Shown one piece after another: positions 37,738-46,216 of a stretch of DNA of 64,000 bases. The translations under genes and the position numbers were made by a program. Location: contig CAIUWR010000095.1 in the NCBI GenBank assembly GCA_903902915.1, forward strand, positions 99,296-163,295, read 5' to 3'. The notes below the pieces were generated by a model that did not search any database, had not been told where the DNA came from, and saw nothing but the letters and a program-made list of their open reading frames with translations. The DNA is from an uncultured Hyphomicrobiales bacterium. GTDB taxonomy: Bacteria; Pseudomonadota; Alphaproteobacteria; Rhizobiales; Beijerinckiaceae. Each line of letters begins with the position of its first letter. Positions within the stretch are counted from its first letter, which is position 1.

Positions 37738-38514
37738 ATGCGTCGTTTGATTCTTGAGGAACCCTGGTCGGACGCCGCTCTGTGGAGTCGGCGCCTGGCG
37801 CTTTTCGCTCTGGCTGTTGGCGGCATGGCGGTGGCGCTGGCGCGCAGCGGACTTGTGGACGAGACGGCGGTTTTTGCGGTGTTTGGCGCGGCGGTGGTCG
37901 TCGCCTGCTTCGGCCTGTTGCTGGGAGGCGCGGGGTCCGTGGTCATCTGGCGCACAGGTCGGCGCGGGGTGGGCTCCATCGTGGGAGCGGCGCTGCTCGC
38001 CGCGCTGTTGCTCGCTTATCCGGCCTGGCTCACGATACAGGCCATCCGCTTGCCCGCGCTCACCGACATTTCGACGGATTTGATCGACCCACCTGACTTC
38101 TCCCGCTCCAATCGCGCGCTCGCAGGCCGTGAGGGCGCTGGCCATGGGCCGATGCCGCCGGACGCGCGCGAGGCGCAAAGGCGCGCCTATCCTACTGTCG
38201 CGCCTATCCTTCTTGATCTTGAAGCCGACGAGGCCTGGCAGATCGTGCAAAAAGCCGTCGCCGCGCGCAAATGGCGGATCGTCGATCAGGTCGTGCCGGG
38301 GGGGCGCATTGGCGTCGGCCATATCGACGCGGTGGACAAGACCCTGGTCATGGGCTTTCCCGAGGATGTGACGATCCGCCTGCGCCCACTGGCGGGCCAG
38401 ACGCGCATCGACATCCGCTCCGCCTCTCGCTTCGGGCGTCATGATTTCGGCGGCAACGCGCAGCGCATCCAGAGTTTCGCGCAGGAGCTTCAGGCCCAGC
38501 TCGACGCGCGATAA
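37738..38514 (+). CDS. DUF1499 family membrane protein
   Basis: A 258-residue protein. Three N-terminal membrane helices (about 18-40, 45-70 and 77-98) precede a soluble DUF1499-type domain, with LTDISTDLIDPPDF near 108-121, RRAYPTVAPILL and a C-terminal RIDIRSASRFGRHDFGGNA. The function of the family is unknown. ATG 37738 has an AAGGCGAG ribosome site; an in-frame ATG 13 codons upstream is possible. Confidence 0.82.
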   Translation: MRRLILEEPWSDAALWSRRLALFALAVGGMAVALARSGLVDETAVFAVFGAAVVVACFGLLLGGAGSVVIWRTGRRGVGSIVGAALLAALLLAYPAWLTIQAIRLPALTDISTDLIDPPDFSRSNRALAGREGAGHGPMPPDAREAQRRAYPTVAPILLDLEADEAWQIVQKAVAARKWRIVDQVVPGGRIGVGHIDAVDKTLVMGFPEDVTIRLRPLAGQTRIDIRSASRFGRHDFGGNAQRIQSFAQELQAQLDAR

Positions 38515-38588
38515 TTCCCTGCGCTTTTGCGCGCGATCAAGGCGCCGCCCGGCGATGCCGCCATTCTGCGATGAACGGGAGGGTGCGC

Positions 38589-39035
38589 ATGTATCGTCAA
38601 ATTCTGATCGCCATCGACGGGTCGGAGCTGGCCTATCGCGCGCTGGCGCATGGGTTGGCGCTGGCGAAATCGGTGGGTGCGGCGGTGGTCGCCCTGACCG
38701 TGACGGAAGAGTGGGCCGTCAGCGACATGGCGAGCCGGGCGGAACTTGGCGACAAGCACCCGGTCGATGATTATGAGCAAGAGGCGCAAAGCTTGGCCTG
38801 GCGCATTCTCGACGTCGCGCGCGAGAAGGCCGAGGCGCTGGGGGTCGCCTGCGTTGTGGTCCACGAGGCAGACAGCCGCCCCAGTGAGGCGATTCTGCGG
38901 GTCGCCCAGGCGCGGGGCTGCGACCTGATCGTGGTCTCGACCCATGCGCGCGAAGGGCTGGCGCGTCTCGTCATCGGCAGTCAGGCGTCCGAAGTGATTG
39001 CGGGCGCGAAGGTTCCGGTGCTCGTCTGCCGGTGA
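38589..39035 (+). CDS. universal stress protein, UspA family
   Basis: A 148-residue single Usp domain beginning MYRQILIAIDGSE and ending with an ATP-binding-type pattern (VSTHAREGLARLVIGSQASE, then KVPVLVC). Usp proteins accumulate under stress and bind ATP or act as signalling adaptors. ATG 38589 is preferred over ATG 38571 because GGGAGGG lies 5-6 bases before it. It is tail to tail with the metallo-hydrolase gene, with no bases between the stops. Confidence 0.9.
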   Translation: MYRQILIAIDGSELAYRALAHGLALAKSVGAAVVALTVTEEWAVSDMASRAELGDKHPVDDYEQEAQSLAWRILDVAREKAEALGVACVVVHEADSRPSEAILRVAQARGCDLIVVSTHAREGLARLVIGSQASEVIAGAKVPVLVCR

Positions 39036-39971
39036 TCAGCGCCGCAGGTAATGGGCGGTGAGCGTCGCAGGTCCGCCAGCGTCCACCACGCCGCGCGCCA
39101 CCAGATCTTCCAGATGGGCGAGAACCGACAGGCTCGCCGCGCCGGTGAGGCGGGGATCGAGCCCGTCATAAATTTTCGTGACGATGGCGGGGATGGTGTC
39201 GAGGCCCGCGTCGATGGCGGTGACGATGGCGCTCTCCCGGTAGCGCCGATGGCCCACAAGCGCCCGCAGAAATCGTTGCGGATCGCGCACCGGGCCGCCA
39301 TGGCCGGGCCAATAGATGGCCTCGGCGCGCGCCCGCAGCTTCTCCAACGAGGCCATATAGTCGCTCATATGGCCATCGGGCGGGCCGACGATGGTGGTGG
39401 ACCAGGCCATCACATGATCGCCCGAGAACAGCGCATTCTCCTGCGCGAAAGCGAAACACAGATGATTGGAGGCATGGCCGGGCGTGTGGACGGCGGTCAG
39501 GTCATAGCCAGCGCCTTGCAGGGTCTCGCCGTCTTCCATCACATGGTCGGGATCATGGTCGAGGTCGTGGCTGGCGTCGAGGCGGCCGGAGGGCGCGTGT
39601 TCGATGGTCGCATGCGGCTTGCAGCCCAGAATCGGCGCGCCCGTCAGCGCCCGCAGACGCCTCGCGCCGGGCGAATGATCGCGATGGGTATGGGTGACGA
39701 GAATATGGGCGATGATTTCGCCTTGCGTCGCCTGCATCAGCGCCGCGATATGGGCTGCGTCATCCGGGCCGGGGTCGATCACCGCCACATGGCCGCGTCC
39801 CACCAGATAGGAACAGGTGCCGGTGAAGGTGAAGGGGCCGCCGTTGGGCGCGATCAGCCTGCGGACAAGGGGCGACGCTTCAACGACTTCGCCAGCCTTG
39901 CAGGGCTGTCGGTCATAAGGAATGTCTTGGGGAATGTCGCCTTGGGCAATGTCGTCCGGCTTCTCAGTCAT
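39036..39971 (-). CDS. metallo-beta-lactamase-fold hydrolase
   Basis: A 311-residue MBL-fold hydrolase of the LACTB2-like group. The zinc motif THTHRDHS is near residues 93-100, a further histidine is in HTPGHASNH, FSGDHVM supplies the bridging Asp, and YWPGHGGPV the last histidine. A C-terminal winged-helix-like part (about 240-311) is usual for the group. Substrate unknown; thioesterase, RNase or glyoxalase-like activities all occur in relatives. Confidence 0.85.
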   Translation of the reverse strand: MTEKPDDIAQGDIPQDIPYDRQPCKAGEVVEASPLVRRLIAPNGGPFTFTGTCSYLVGRGHVAVIDPGPDDAAHIAALMQATQGEIIAHILVTHTHRDHSPGARRLRALTGAPILGCKPHATIEHAPSGRLDASHDLDHDPDHVMEDGETLQGAGYDLTAVHTPGHASNHLCFAFAQENALFSGDHVMAWSTTIVGPPDGHMSDYMASLEKLRARAEAIYWPGHGGPVRDPQRFLRALVGHRRYRESAIVTAIDAGLDTIPAIVTKIYDGLDPRLTGAASLSVLAHLEDLVARGVVDAGGPATLTAHYLRR

Positions 39972-40057
39972 TGCGGTCCCTCACCTGAAGGCAGCATAGG
40001 CTGGAGACGGGTTCAGTGGAAGGCGCAGGCCTTAGGCTTGAACGACCGGCTTGCCGT

Positions 40058-40528
40058 TCAAAACCCGCTGGCGGCGCCAAACATCTCGGAGGTTGCGCGG
40101 CTGCGGTCGAGCGGTTCCGGCGTCAGGCCGGGCAGGGGGGCGAGCGGCACGGTCTGCATGCAGCCCGCCAGAGCATACCAGTCCCCGAGACGCTCGACGC
40201 AATAGGCGCCGCGTTGACGGCGCATCAGGTTGCGCTCACTGAGCTGTGTGCACCAGCGCGAGACGGTCTTTGGTTCCATCCGCGCCACCCTTGCGATGCG
40301 GGCGGGGGAGACCGGCTCGAAGATCATGCGTCCGCCCTCGAGCGGCAGAATGTTGAGGCTGCCCACCAGAACATAAAAGGCTGCAAGGCTGTAGGAGAGG
40401 TCATGCTGCTCCGCGAAAATCGCCAGCCTGTCGAAACTGCTTTGCACATTGGCGCAGAGTTCGACCAGCGGGGGCGGGTTCGCCACAGCGGCGTGAACGG
40501 AGATGGCTTGCAGGGTTTCCTGTCGCAA
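40058..40528 (-). CDS. Crp/winged-helix-type transcriptional regulator
   Basis: A predicted 156-residue regulator. The C-terminal winged helix (about 95-150) contains PVSPARIARVARMEPKTVSRW, with the recognition-helix pattern followed by a wing (NLMRRQRGAYCVERLG). The N-terminal part is helical and unassigned. No ATG is available: TTG at 40528 has AGGACG about 7 bases upstream and is chosen. The frame could extend to 40606, but that would run to the edge of the porin terminator hairpin. It sits downstream of the porins in the same direction, so a role in porin control is possible but unproven. Confidence 0.6.
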   Translation of the reverse strand: MRQETLQAISVHAAVANPPPLVELCANVQSSFDRLAIFAEQHDLSYSLAAFYVLVGSLNILPLEGGRMIFEPVSPARIARVARMEPKTVSRWCTQLSERNLMRRQRGAYCVERLGDWYALAGCMQTVPLAPLPGLTPEPLDRSRATSEMFGAASGF

Positions 40529-40609
40529 GGGGACCGTCCTGAAAAGGGTTTGATTAAAGCCTTGCTCAAGTTTAGCACATTGCAAAAAATGCGCAAGTTG
40601 TAACAAAAA

Positions 40610-40633
40610 CCCCCGGCGATTTCTCGCCGGGGG
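40610..40633 (-). terminator. Rho-independent terminator of porin 1
   Basis: Arms CCCCCGGCGA (40610-40619) and TCGCCGGGGG (40624-40633) are perfect complements with a 4-base loop. On the minus strand they are followed by TTTTT (40609-40605). It lies 29 bp past the porin stop. Confidence 0.9.
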
Positions 40634-40662
40634 TCGGGTTCAGCCGGAAAGGCCGAAAGGGC

Positions 40663-42036
40663 TCAGAAGGCGCGCTCGGCGCGGAACCTTGCGGAGTAGT
40701 TGTTGACGCTCAGGCCAGGCTGCCCGGCGGCCAAGAAGGCGGCTGTCGGATTCTGCATGGTGTTCTTGAGGTTCGCGTACTGAAGCTCAAGACCAATGTC
40801 CATGTCCTTGACCGGGGAGTAGATCAAGCTGCCAGAGACTTCCCACAGCTTGCCAGCGCCCCAGGTCGAGGCGACGGATGACGTCGGGGGGCTGAGCGAG
40901 ATGTAGCCGGCGGAGGCGATAGACCGCCACTGGGGAGCCCAGTAATGGACATATTCCGTCGCAAGGTTCCAACCCGTGGTCGACCCGTAGGTGAGCACGT
41001 TGGAGGCGGAAGCGGTTCCCGTGCCCCCGGTCTGCACGAGGTTGGTGTCGACGCGCACGACGCCGCCGAGCAGACGATTGACGCCGCCCAGGGTGCTCAA
41101 GCCGCCGTTGGACAGAAGCCCGCCGAGCAGGCCCTTGGCGTAGTTCGTCGTGAACCAGACCTGATCGCCCGCCGCGATCATGGGTAGATTATAGCTGACG
41201 GTCGCGCCGATCGCATAGGCGCCGAAGGTCGTCTGGCCAGGGCTGACAGCGTCGATCGCTGTGTTGTTCAGCGAGTTGTTGCCGACCATGGCCGACACAC
41301 CGGCGAAGCCCCATGCCTGATCGAGGCGAAGGTTGCCAACGATGTTGGCCGCGGTCGCCGGTTGCGCCAACGCCGCCTGCGCATAAGCAAGATCCCTCTG
41401 ATCTTCGGCCGCGAGCGTGGCCGAGATCCCGCCACCAAAGGTCGCGGTGTAGGCGAGTTCCTTGGCGCCCGACGTGCCGTAGAAGGCATAGGTCACGCCG
41501 CCGAAGGGGTTGTTGGGCATCATGTTATAGAAGTCGGGGCCCTGACCGAAGCTGAAGCCGGCCCACTGCACCAAGGCCGAGTCGATCTTGATGGTGGTGG
41601 CCGAGTTGTCCGACATCCCATAGGCGGTCTTGTCGGTGACAGTCACGTTACGCAAGCCGCTGGCGTTTTCGACGCGCAGACGAATATAGGTGCGGGCCGC
41701 GCCCATTGCGGTGGGGGTGCGGGAGTCGAGGACCAGACGCGCACGCTCAAAAAAACCGGTGGTGGACTGGACATTGCCAGACTGCTGGACCGCACCGGTC
41801 TTCGGGTCGATCGTGTCCTTGCCGGGCGTATATCCAAATTCGAAGCGCGCGAGGCCGCCGAGCTTCACGCAAGTCTCGGTGCCGGGGACGTAGAAGAAGC
41901 CGGCGCCATAGGCGTCGCAAATCTTCACATAGGTGGCGGGGGCTGCCTTCTTCGAGGGAAGATCGGCGGCCTGGGCTCCGGCGACGACGGCGATAACCGC
42001 TGCGGAGCCGAGCAATGCGCTCTTGGTGAATGACAT
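40663..42036 (-). CDS. Rhizobiales-type porin, paralog 1
   Basis: A 457-residue outer-membrane porin. The signal peptide (about 23 residues, MSFTKSALLGSAAVIAVVAG then AQA) is followed by LPSKKAAPATYVKICDAYG. The alternating strands and terminal ARFRAERAF with the C-terminal Phe are typical. It has two cysteines near the N-terminus (Cys38 and Cys56) like related Bradyrhizobium/Brucella porins. GGAGGTAA lies 5 bases before the ATG. The paralog upstream shares the leader almost exactly. It forms trimeric channels for small solutes. Confidence 0.93.
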   Translation of the reverse strand: MSFTKSALLGSAAVIAVVAGAQAADLPSKKAAPATYVKICDAYGAGFFYVPGTETCVKLGGLARFEFGYTPGKDTIDPKTGAVQQSGNVQSTTGFFERARLVLDSRTPTAMGAARTYIRLRVENASGLRNVTVTDKTAYGMSDNSATTIKIDSALVQWAGFSFGQGPDFYNMMPNNPFGGVTYAFYGTSGAKELAYTATFGGGISATLAAEDQRDLAYAQAALAQPATAANIVGNLRLDQAWGFAGVSAMVGNNSLNNTAIDAVSPGQTTFGAYAIGATVSYNLPMIAAGDQVWFTTNYAKGLLGGLLSNGGLSTLGGVNRLLGGVVRVDTNLVQTGGTGTASASNVLTYGSTTGWNLATEYVHYWAPQWRSIASAGYISLSPPTSSVASTWGAGKLWEVSGSLIYSPVKDMDIGLELQYANLKNTMQNPTAAFLAAGQPGLSVNNYSARFRAERAF

Positions 42037-42140
42037 AGATTACCTCCAGAAAGAAACTTCGGTGCAGGCTGACAGTCGTCAGACCGTCAAGCACCGCTCA
42101 AAGTGCGAAGGTGTCGCCTTGTCGAGCGGTGACTTGACCT

Positions 42141-42252
42141 TAGCAATTAAATCGGTAAGCGCCATTGCATAAGCGTAGCTTCAAAATTGTTCCGGGAGGA
42201 GGTGGCGCATGGGTCACAAAATTGCCCAGGTAGGGCTGAAATGGACATTTTC
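42141..42252 (-). promoter_or_regulatory. conserved upstream block of porin 1
   Basis: Two sub-blocks also occur before porin 2. TAGCAATTAAAT with AGCGCCAT lies at 42141-42185. GCCCAGGT followed by TGAA and TGGACATTTT lies at 42224-42252. Sequence between them differs. Conservation outside the coding region suggests a shared promoter or leader, but I could not assign -35 and -10 boxes with confidence. The rest of the 437-bp gap between the porins (42037-42473) holds only the porin 2 terminator and unremarkable DNA. Confidence 0.5.
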
Positions 42253-42421
42253 AGGAAATCTCGATTGATCGCGCTTGGGGGATAGGGCCCATTTCGGGCT
42301 GGAATGGCCCTGAAGAAGAAATTGACTTGCTTCCGGAACGTTTGAGCGGGCGCCTGCAGAATCGTCTGCTCCCTGCTGACTGCTCGCAGCGCGTCGGTGG
42401 CTTGCGCGAGGGCGATAAAAA

Positions 42422-42447
42422 ACCTCCGACGATCTCTCGTCGGAGGT
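42422..42447 (-). terminator. Rho-independent terminator of porin 2
   Basis: Arms ACCTCCGACGA (42422-42432) and TCGTCGGAGGT (42437-42447) are perfect complements with a TCTC loop, followed on the minus strand by a T run (42421-42417). It is placed 26 bp after the porin 2 stop and built like the porin 1 terminator with another stem sequence. Confidence 0.9.
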
Positions 42448-42473
42448 CTTCTCAGATCATCCCAAAGGATGGA

Positions 42474-43838
42474 TCAGAAGGTGCGCTCGACGCGCAGTTT
42501 GGTGGTGATGTTGTTGACGTTCAGACCGGGCGAACCAGCGGCGACAAAGGCCGCAGTGGGGTTCTGCATGGTGTTCTTCAGGTTCGCGTATTGAACCTCA
42601 AGACCGATATCCAGATCCTTGACGGGCGAGTAGATCACGCCGCCAGTAACTTCCCACAACTTCGCGCTGCCCCAGGTGGAGGCGACGGTTGATGTGGGCG
42701 GGCTGATCGACACGTAGCCAGCCGAGAAGTTGGAGCGCCACTGGGCCGCCCAGTAATGGGTGAAGGCGGCGTTGAGGTTCCAGCCGGTGGTCGAGTCGAA
42801 GGTGGCGTTGCCGGCGGCGGCCGAACCACCGGTCTGCACCAGGTTGGTGTCGACGCGCACGACGCCGCCCATCAGGCGATGGTTGGAGGCGGTCGACATG
42901 TTGCTCAGGCCACCGGAGCTGAGGAGAGCGCCGAGCATGCCCTTGGCATAGTTCGCGCCGACCCAGATCTGGTCGCCAGCGGCGATCATCGGGAGCTTGA
43001 AGCTGGCGGTCGCGCCAACGGCATAGCCATTGTAGGTCGTTTGACCGACTGCGCCATTGATCGCGGTGTCGTTCAGCGAGTTGTTGCCGATCATGGCGTG
43101 GATGGCGGCGAAGCCCCAGGCTTGATCGAGGCGAACGTTGCCGACGATGTTGGCGGCCGTCGACGCCGTATCCAAGGCGGTCTGATCATAGCCGAAGTCC
43201 TTGCGGTCTTCGAGGGCGATCGTGGCGGAGTAGCCGCCGCCGAAGGTCGCTGTGTAGGCGATCTGCTTCATGCCGTTCGGAAAGCCAGCCCAGGGATTGG
43301 CGTTGTAGATGAACGAGGGCATGAGCGCGTAGTTTTCGGGACCGACGCCGAAGGTGAAGCCAGCCCACTGCACCATGGCTGACTCGATGGTGATGCCGGT
43401 GGTGGAGTTGTCGGACATGCCATAGGCAGCCTGGTTCGTGATCGTCTCGTTGCGGATGCCGCTGGTGTTGGCGGCGCGCAGGCGGACGAAGGTGCGGGCG
43501 ACGCCCATAGCCGTGGGGGTGCGGGCGTCGACGTCGATGCGGCCGCGCGTCTCGAAGCCTGTGGTGGACTGAAGGTTCGCTGACTGCTGCAGCGCGCCGG
43601 TCGAGGCGCTGATGGTGTCCTTGCCGGGCACATACTGATACTCAGAGCGGACGTAGCCGCCGAGCTTCACGCAGGTGTCGGTGCCGGGGATGTAGAAGAA
43701 GCCGGCGCCGTAGGCGTCGCAAATCTTGACGTAAGTGGCGGGAGCGGCCTTCTTCGAGGGAAGATCGGCGGCCTGGGCGCCGGCGACGACAGCGAGAACC
43801 GCTGCGGAACCGAGCAATGCGCTCTTGGTGAATGACAT
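42474..43838 (-). CDS. Rhizobiales-type porin, paralog 2
   Basis: A 454-residue porin closely related to paralog 1. The first 37 residues are nearly identical and many strands match (for example PMIAAGDQ, ANLKNTMQNPTAAF), while surface-loop regions differ. It ends TTKLRVERTF with the C-terminal Phe. GGAGGTAA precedes the ATG. Its own terminator and upstream block make it an independent transcription unit. Tandem paralogs in this family allow changes in pore selectivity or antigenicity. Confidence 0.93.
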   Translation of the reverse strand: MSFTKSALLGSAAVLAVVAGAQAADLPSKKAAPATYVKICDAYGAGFFYIPGTDTCVKLGGYVRSEYQYVPGKDTISASTGALQQSANLQSTTGFETRGRIDVDARTPTAMGVARTFVRLRAANTSGIRNETITNQAAYGMSDNSTTGITIESAMVQWAGFTFGVGPENYALMPSFIYNANPWAGFPNGMKQIAYTATFGGGYSATIALEDRKDFGYDQTALDTASTAANIVGNVRLDQAWGFAAIHAMIGNNSLNDTAINGAVGQTTYNGYAVGATASFKLPMIAAGDQIWVGANYAKGMLGALLSSGGLSNMSTASNHRLMGGVVRVDTNLVQTGGSAAAGNATFDSTTGWNLNAAFTHYWAAQWRSNFSAGYVSISPPTSTVASTWGSAKLWEVTGGVIYSPVKDLDIGLEVQYANLKNTMQNPTAAFVAAGSPGLNVNNITTKLRVERTF

Positions 43839-43942
43839 AGGTTTACCTCCAGAAAGAAAAGTCGGTGCGGGCTAACTGGCGTCAGGCCGTCACAGACCGC
43901 TCAAACGGCAATATGATCGCTTTTTGAGCAGCAACGAGAACG

Positions 43943-44055
43943 TAGCAATTAAATTTCGCAGCGCCATCTATTAGTGAAGCTCTAGATGGTTTTCATAGGC
44001 AATTGTCACGAAGATGCAACAAAGCTGCCCAGGTCGAGATGAATTGGACATTTTT
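43943..44055 (-). promoter_or_regulatory. conserved upstream block of porin 2
   Basis: Counterpart of 42141-42252: TAGCAATTAAAT with AGCGCCAT at 43943-43983, and GCCCAGGT followed by TGAA and TGGACATTTTT at 44026-44055. The remaining DNA of the 316-bp gap (43839-44154) shows no gene. A sequence resembling GTGACA with a weak TCTAGA 17 bases later lies on the minus strand within the block, but the match to a sigma-70 promoter is poor. Confidence 0.5.
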
Positions 44056-44154
44056 GCGAAAATGACGGTCAGCAGTCGGCGATCAGGCGCCAATGTCCGA
44101 AGGTTCGTGTTGACGCTAAGCAATTGATTTTCAGCCTTTACGGCCTTCCGCCCC

Positions 44155-44667
44155 TCACTCCACCTCAAACGCAAACGGCACGCCCTCGGCGCATTCCTCG
44201 CCGCGTCCGATGGCCTCTATCGCCCGCACCATGCGTTGGTCGCGACCGAGAATCGCGTCGGCGTGGCGCACCAGCAGGAGGTTTGGCGTCGCGGTGGGGG
44301 AGAGTTTGCGCAGCAGCCTTGCGGTCTTCGCCTCGTCGCGCTCCGGCGCCAGCGCGCAGACGGCGATGAAGGCGGCGGCGGTGGAGCGGCTGACGCCTGC
44401 ATAGCAATGGATCAGCAGGGGCTCGCGGCGATCCCATTCGCGCACGAATTGCAGAAAATGCTCAACATGATGGGCGCCGGGGGCCACATGGCCTTCCAGC
44501 GGTTCGGTGATGTCGGAGATGTTCACCCGGTGGTGGCGATGGGCCGCGATGACGGCGGGTCGCTCAACCGCGAAATCTGGATTGATCAGCGTCACCATGG
44601 AGCGCGCGCCAATGGCCTGCGCGGTGGCGTCGATGGCGTTGAGGGCGCAAACGTGAATGCGGGGCAT
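44155..44667 (-). CDS. dual-specificity/tyrosine phosphatase-like protein
   Basis: A 170-residue protein with the phosphatase loop HCYAGVSRST near residues 89-98 (HCx5R) and an upstream Asp in NISDITEP that may be the general acid. Small cysteine phosphatases of this kind are common in Hyphomicrobiales; the target is unknown. It lies 10 bp after the YfbR-like gene and probably ends a tag-yfbR-phosphatase operon. Confidence 0.82.
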   Translation of the reverse strand: MPRIHVCALNAIDATAQAIGARSMVTLINPDFAVERPAVIAAHRHHRVNISDITEPLEGHVAPGAHHVEHFLQFVREWDRREPLLIHCYAGVSRSTAAAFIAVCALAPERDEAKTARLLRKLSPTATPNLLLVRHADAILGRDQRMVRAIEAIGRGEECAEGVPFAFEVE

Positions 44668-44677
44668 GTTGGTCCTT

Positions 44678-45298
44678 TCAGGCTTCAGCCTTGCCCGCAG
44701 CCTCGTCTTCCAGCGCGCGGAAGGCCTCCAGAAAGCGCGATTCGGCCTCCTGCGAGGGCGCGGGCGCCAACAGCGGCTCGACCATCCGCGGGTCGAACGG
44801 GCAGGCGCCGAAGATCGATTCGGCTTCTTTCACTGAAAAACCAGCAAGATGCGTCGCTTCTATGAAGGCGGCGGCGCGGTCGGCTGATTTTATGCGCTTC
44901 ACCAGCGGGGCGGGCAGGGTCACGGGCAGGGAAAAGCGCAGGTGGATCGCGCCCAGAATCCGCGCCTCCACGCTTTTATAGGCGTCGCCCACGGCGGCCT
45001 TGAAGGGCGAGATGATGTCGCCGATCACATATTCGGGCGCGTCATGCAAAAGCGCCATCAGCCGCCAGCGCGCCGAGCTTTCGCCCGCCTGCGCGAAGAG
45101 CCGCTCCACCAGAATGGAATGTTGCGCCACCGAGAAAATATGTGGCCCGTGGGTCTGCCCATTCCAGCGGGCGACGCGGGCGAGGCCATGGGCGATGTCC
45201 TCGATCTCCACATCGAGCGGCGAGGGGTCGAGCAGATCGAGCCTGCGGCCGGAGAGCATGCGCTGCCAGGCGCGGGGCGGGGCTGGGGCGCGCGCCAT
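44678..45298 (-). CDS. YfbR-like HD-domain hydrolase
   Basis: A 206-residue HD-superfamily hydrolase. HIFSVAQHS near residue 50 gives the first histidine, LLHDAPEYVIGDI the HD pair, and KSADRAAAFIEATH the last Asp. YfbR relatives are 5'-nucleotidases for deoxynucleoside monophosphates. The ATG shares one base with the tag stop (TGATG), so the two are coupled; nucleotide clean-up alongside base repair is plausible. Confidence 0.82.
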   Translation of the reverse strand: MARAPAPPRAWQRMLSGRRLDLLDPSPLDVEIEDIAHGLARVARWNGQTHGPHIFSVAQHSILVERLFAQAGESSARWRLMALLHDAPEYVIGDIISPFKAAVGDAYKSVEARILGAIHLRFSLPVTLPAPLVKRIKSADRAAAFIEATHLAGFSVKEAESIFGACPFDPRMVEPLLAPAPSQEAESRFLEAFRALEDEAAGKAEA

Positions 45299-45930
45299 CA
45301 GGTGAGGTCTTTCATAGTGTCGGCCATGGCTGCGCAGGCGTCATGGCGCCAGCAGCCGGTGAGGTGATCGTTGACGAAGCCGGTCGCCTGCATGAAGGCG
45401 TAGACGATGGTCGGGCCGCAGAAATTGAACCCGGCTTTCTTGAGGTCTTTGGAGATGCGGGCCGACAGCTCCGTCTGCGCGGGCCATTCTCCCATGTGCT
45501 GACGCTTCCCTTGCAGGGGCCGCCCATCCACATAGCGCCACAGGAATTGCGAGAAGCCCTCGCGCTCCTGAATGGCGAGAAAGGCGCGGGCGGAGGCGAT
45601 CGCCCCTTCGATCTTGGCGCGGTTGCGCACGATGCCCGCATTGGCCATCAACTCGGCCACCTTGCGCTGGTCATAGCGGGCGATCTTTTGCGGATCGAAA
45701 TTGTCGAAGGCGGCGCGGAAAGCGTCGCGCTTGCGCAGGATGGTGATCCAGGAAAGCCCGGCCTGAAAGCCGTCGAGGATCAGCTTTTCATAAAGCGCGC
45801 GGGAGTCGGTCTCCGGCACGCCCCATTCGGTGTCGTGATAGTCGACGTAGAGCGGCACGAAGGGCCAGTCGCAACGGTGGTGGCCGTCATCGTGCAGGAT
45901 GGGCAGGCGGAGGGGGCGCGGCTCGATCAT
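45298..45930 (-). CDS. tag: DNA-3-methyladenine glycosylase I
   Basis: A 210-residue Tag glycosylase. RCDWPFVPLYVDYHDTEWG holds the N-terminal zinc-binding and base-recognition residues, with EKLILDGFQAGLSWITIL after it, and the C-terminal histidine and cysteine near HLTGCWRHDAC complete the zinc snap. It removes 3-methyladenine from DNA. The first gene of a coupled tag-yfbR pair. Its leader is formed by the end of a multi-hairpin repeat starting 17 bp upstream of the ATG. Confidence 0.93.
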   Translation of the reverse strand: MIEPRPLRLPILHDDGHHRCDWPFVPLYVDYHDTEWGVPETDSRALYEKLILDGFQAGLSWITILRKRDAFRAAFDNFDPQKIARYDQRKVAELMANAGIVRNRAKIEGAIASARAFLAIQEREGFSQFLWRYVDGRPLQGKRQHMGEWPAQTELSARISKDLKKAGFNFCGPTIVYAFMQATGFVNDHLTGCWRHDACAAMADTMKDLT

Positions 45931-45946
45931 GGACGAGATTTACAGC

Positions 45947-46215
45947 GGAACCCGATCATGTTGCAACGAGCCCCGGCGGCGGCGTGAAGCCCCGGGAGGG
46001 ACGACGTCCCGTCGTCCACTTCTGGCGGGGCGACGCCTCGTCGCCCTTTTGCCCCCCTTTGGACGGGCGACGTCCCGTCGCCCTCTTGCCGCGCCTTGGT
46101 GGGGTGATGTGCCCATCGCCGCTCATGAGGGAAACCCGGACGACGGGACGTCATCCGGTCAAAGGGGACGACGAGGACGTCGTCCCTCCCGGGCGTTGCA
46201 ATCTGATCGGGTTGC
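45947..46215. repeat. multi-hairpin intergenic repeat, copy 2 (six hairpins, inverted ends)
   Basis: This element fills the whole gap between tag and ygfZ. Six hairpins follow one another, with arms starting at 45999, 46028, 46065, 46103, 46136 and 46165. Stems are GGACGACG, GGGCGACG (twice), GGTGATG, CCGGACGACG (one mismatch) and GGGACGACG, with 3-4 base loops. The ends 45947-45968 and 46194-46215 are inverted repeats matching at 19 of 22 positions, and CCGGGAGGG lies just inside each. The layout suggests a non-coding mobile unit (MITE-like). Confidence 0.85.
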
Positions 46216-46216
46216 T

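Noticed and set aside
40534..40570. FNR/FixK box before the winged-helix gene
   Set aside because: TTGAG and ATCAA half-sites are present but 10 bases apart, not the 4 needed for an FNR-type site.
45947..46215. CRISPR array
   Set aside because: Repeats are palindromic, of unequal spacing and separated by short non-spacer-like gaps; there are no constant direct repeats and no cas genes.
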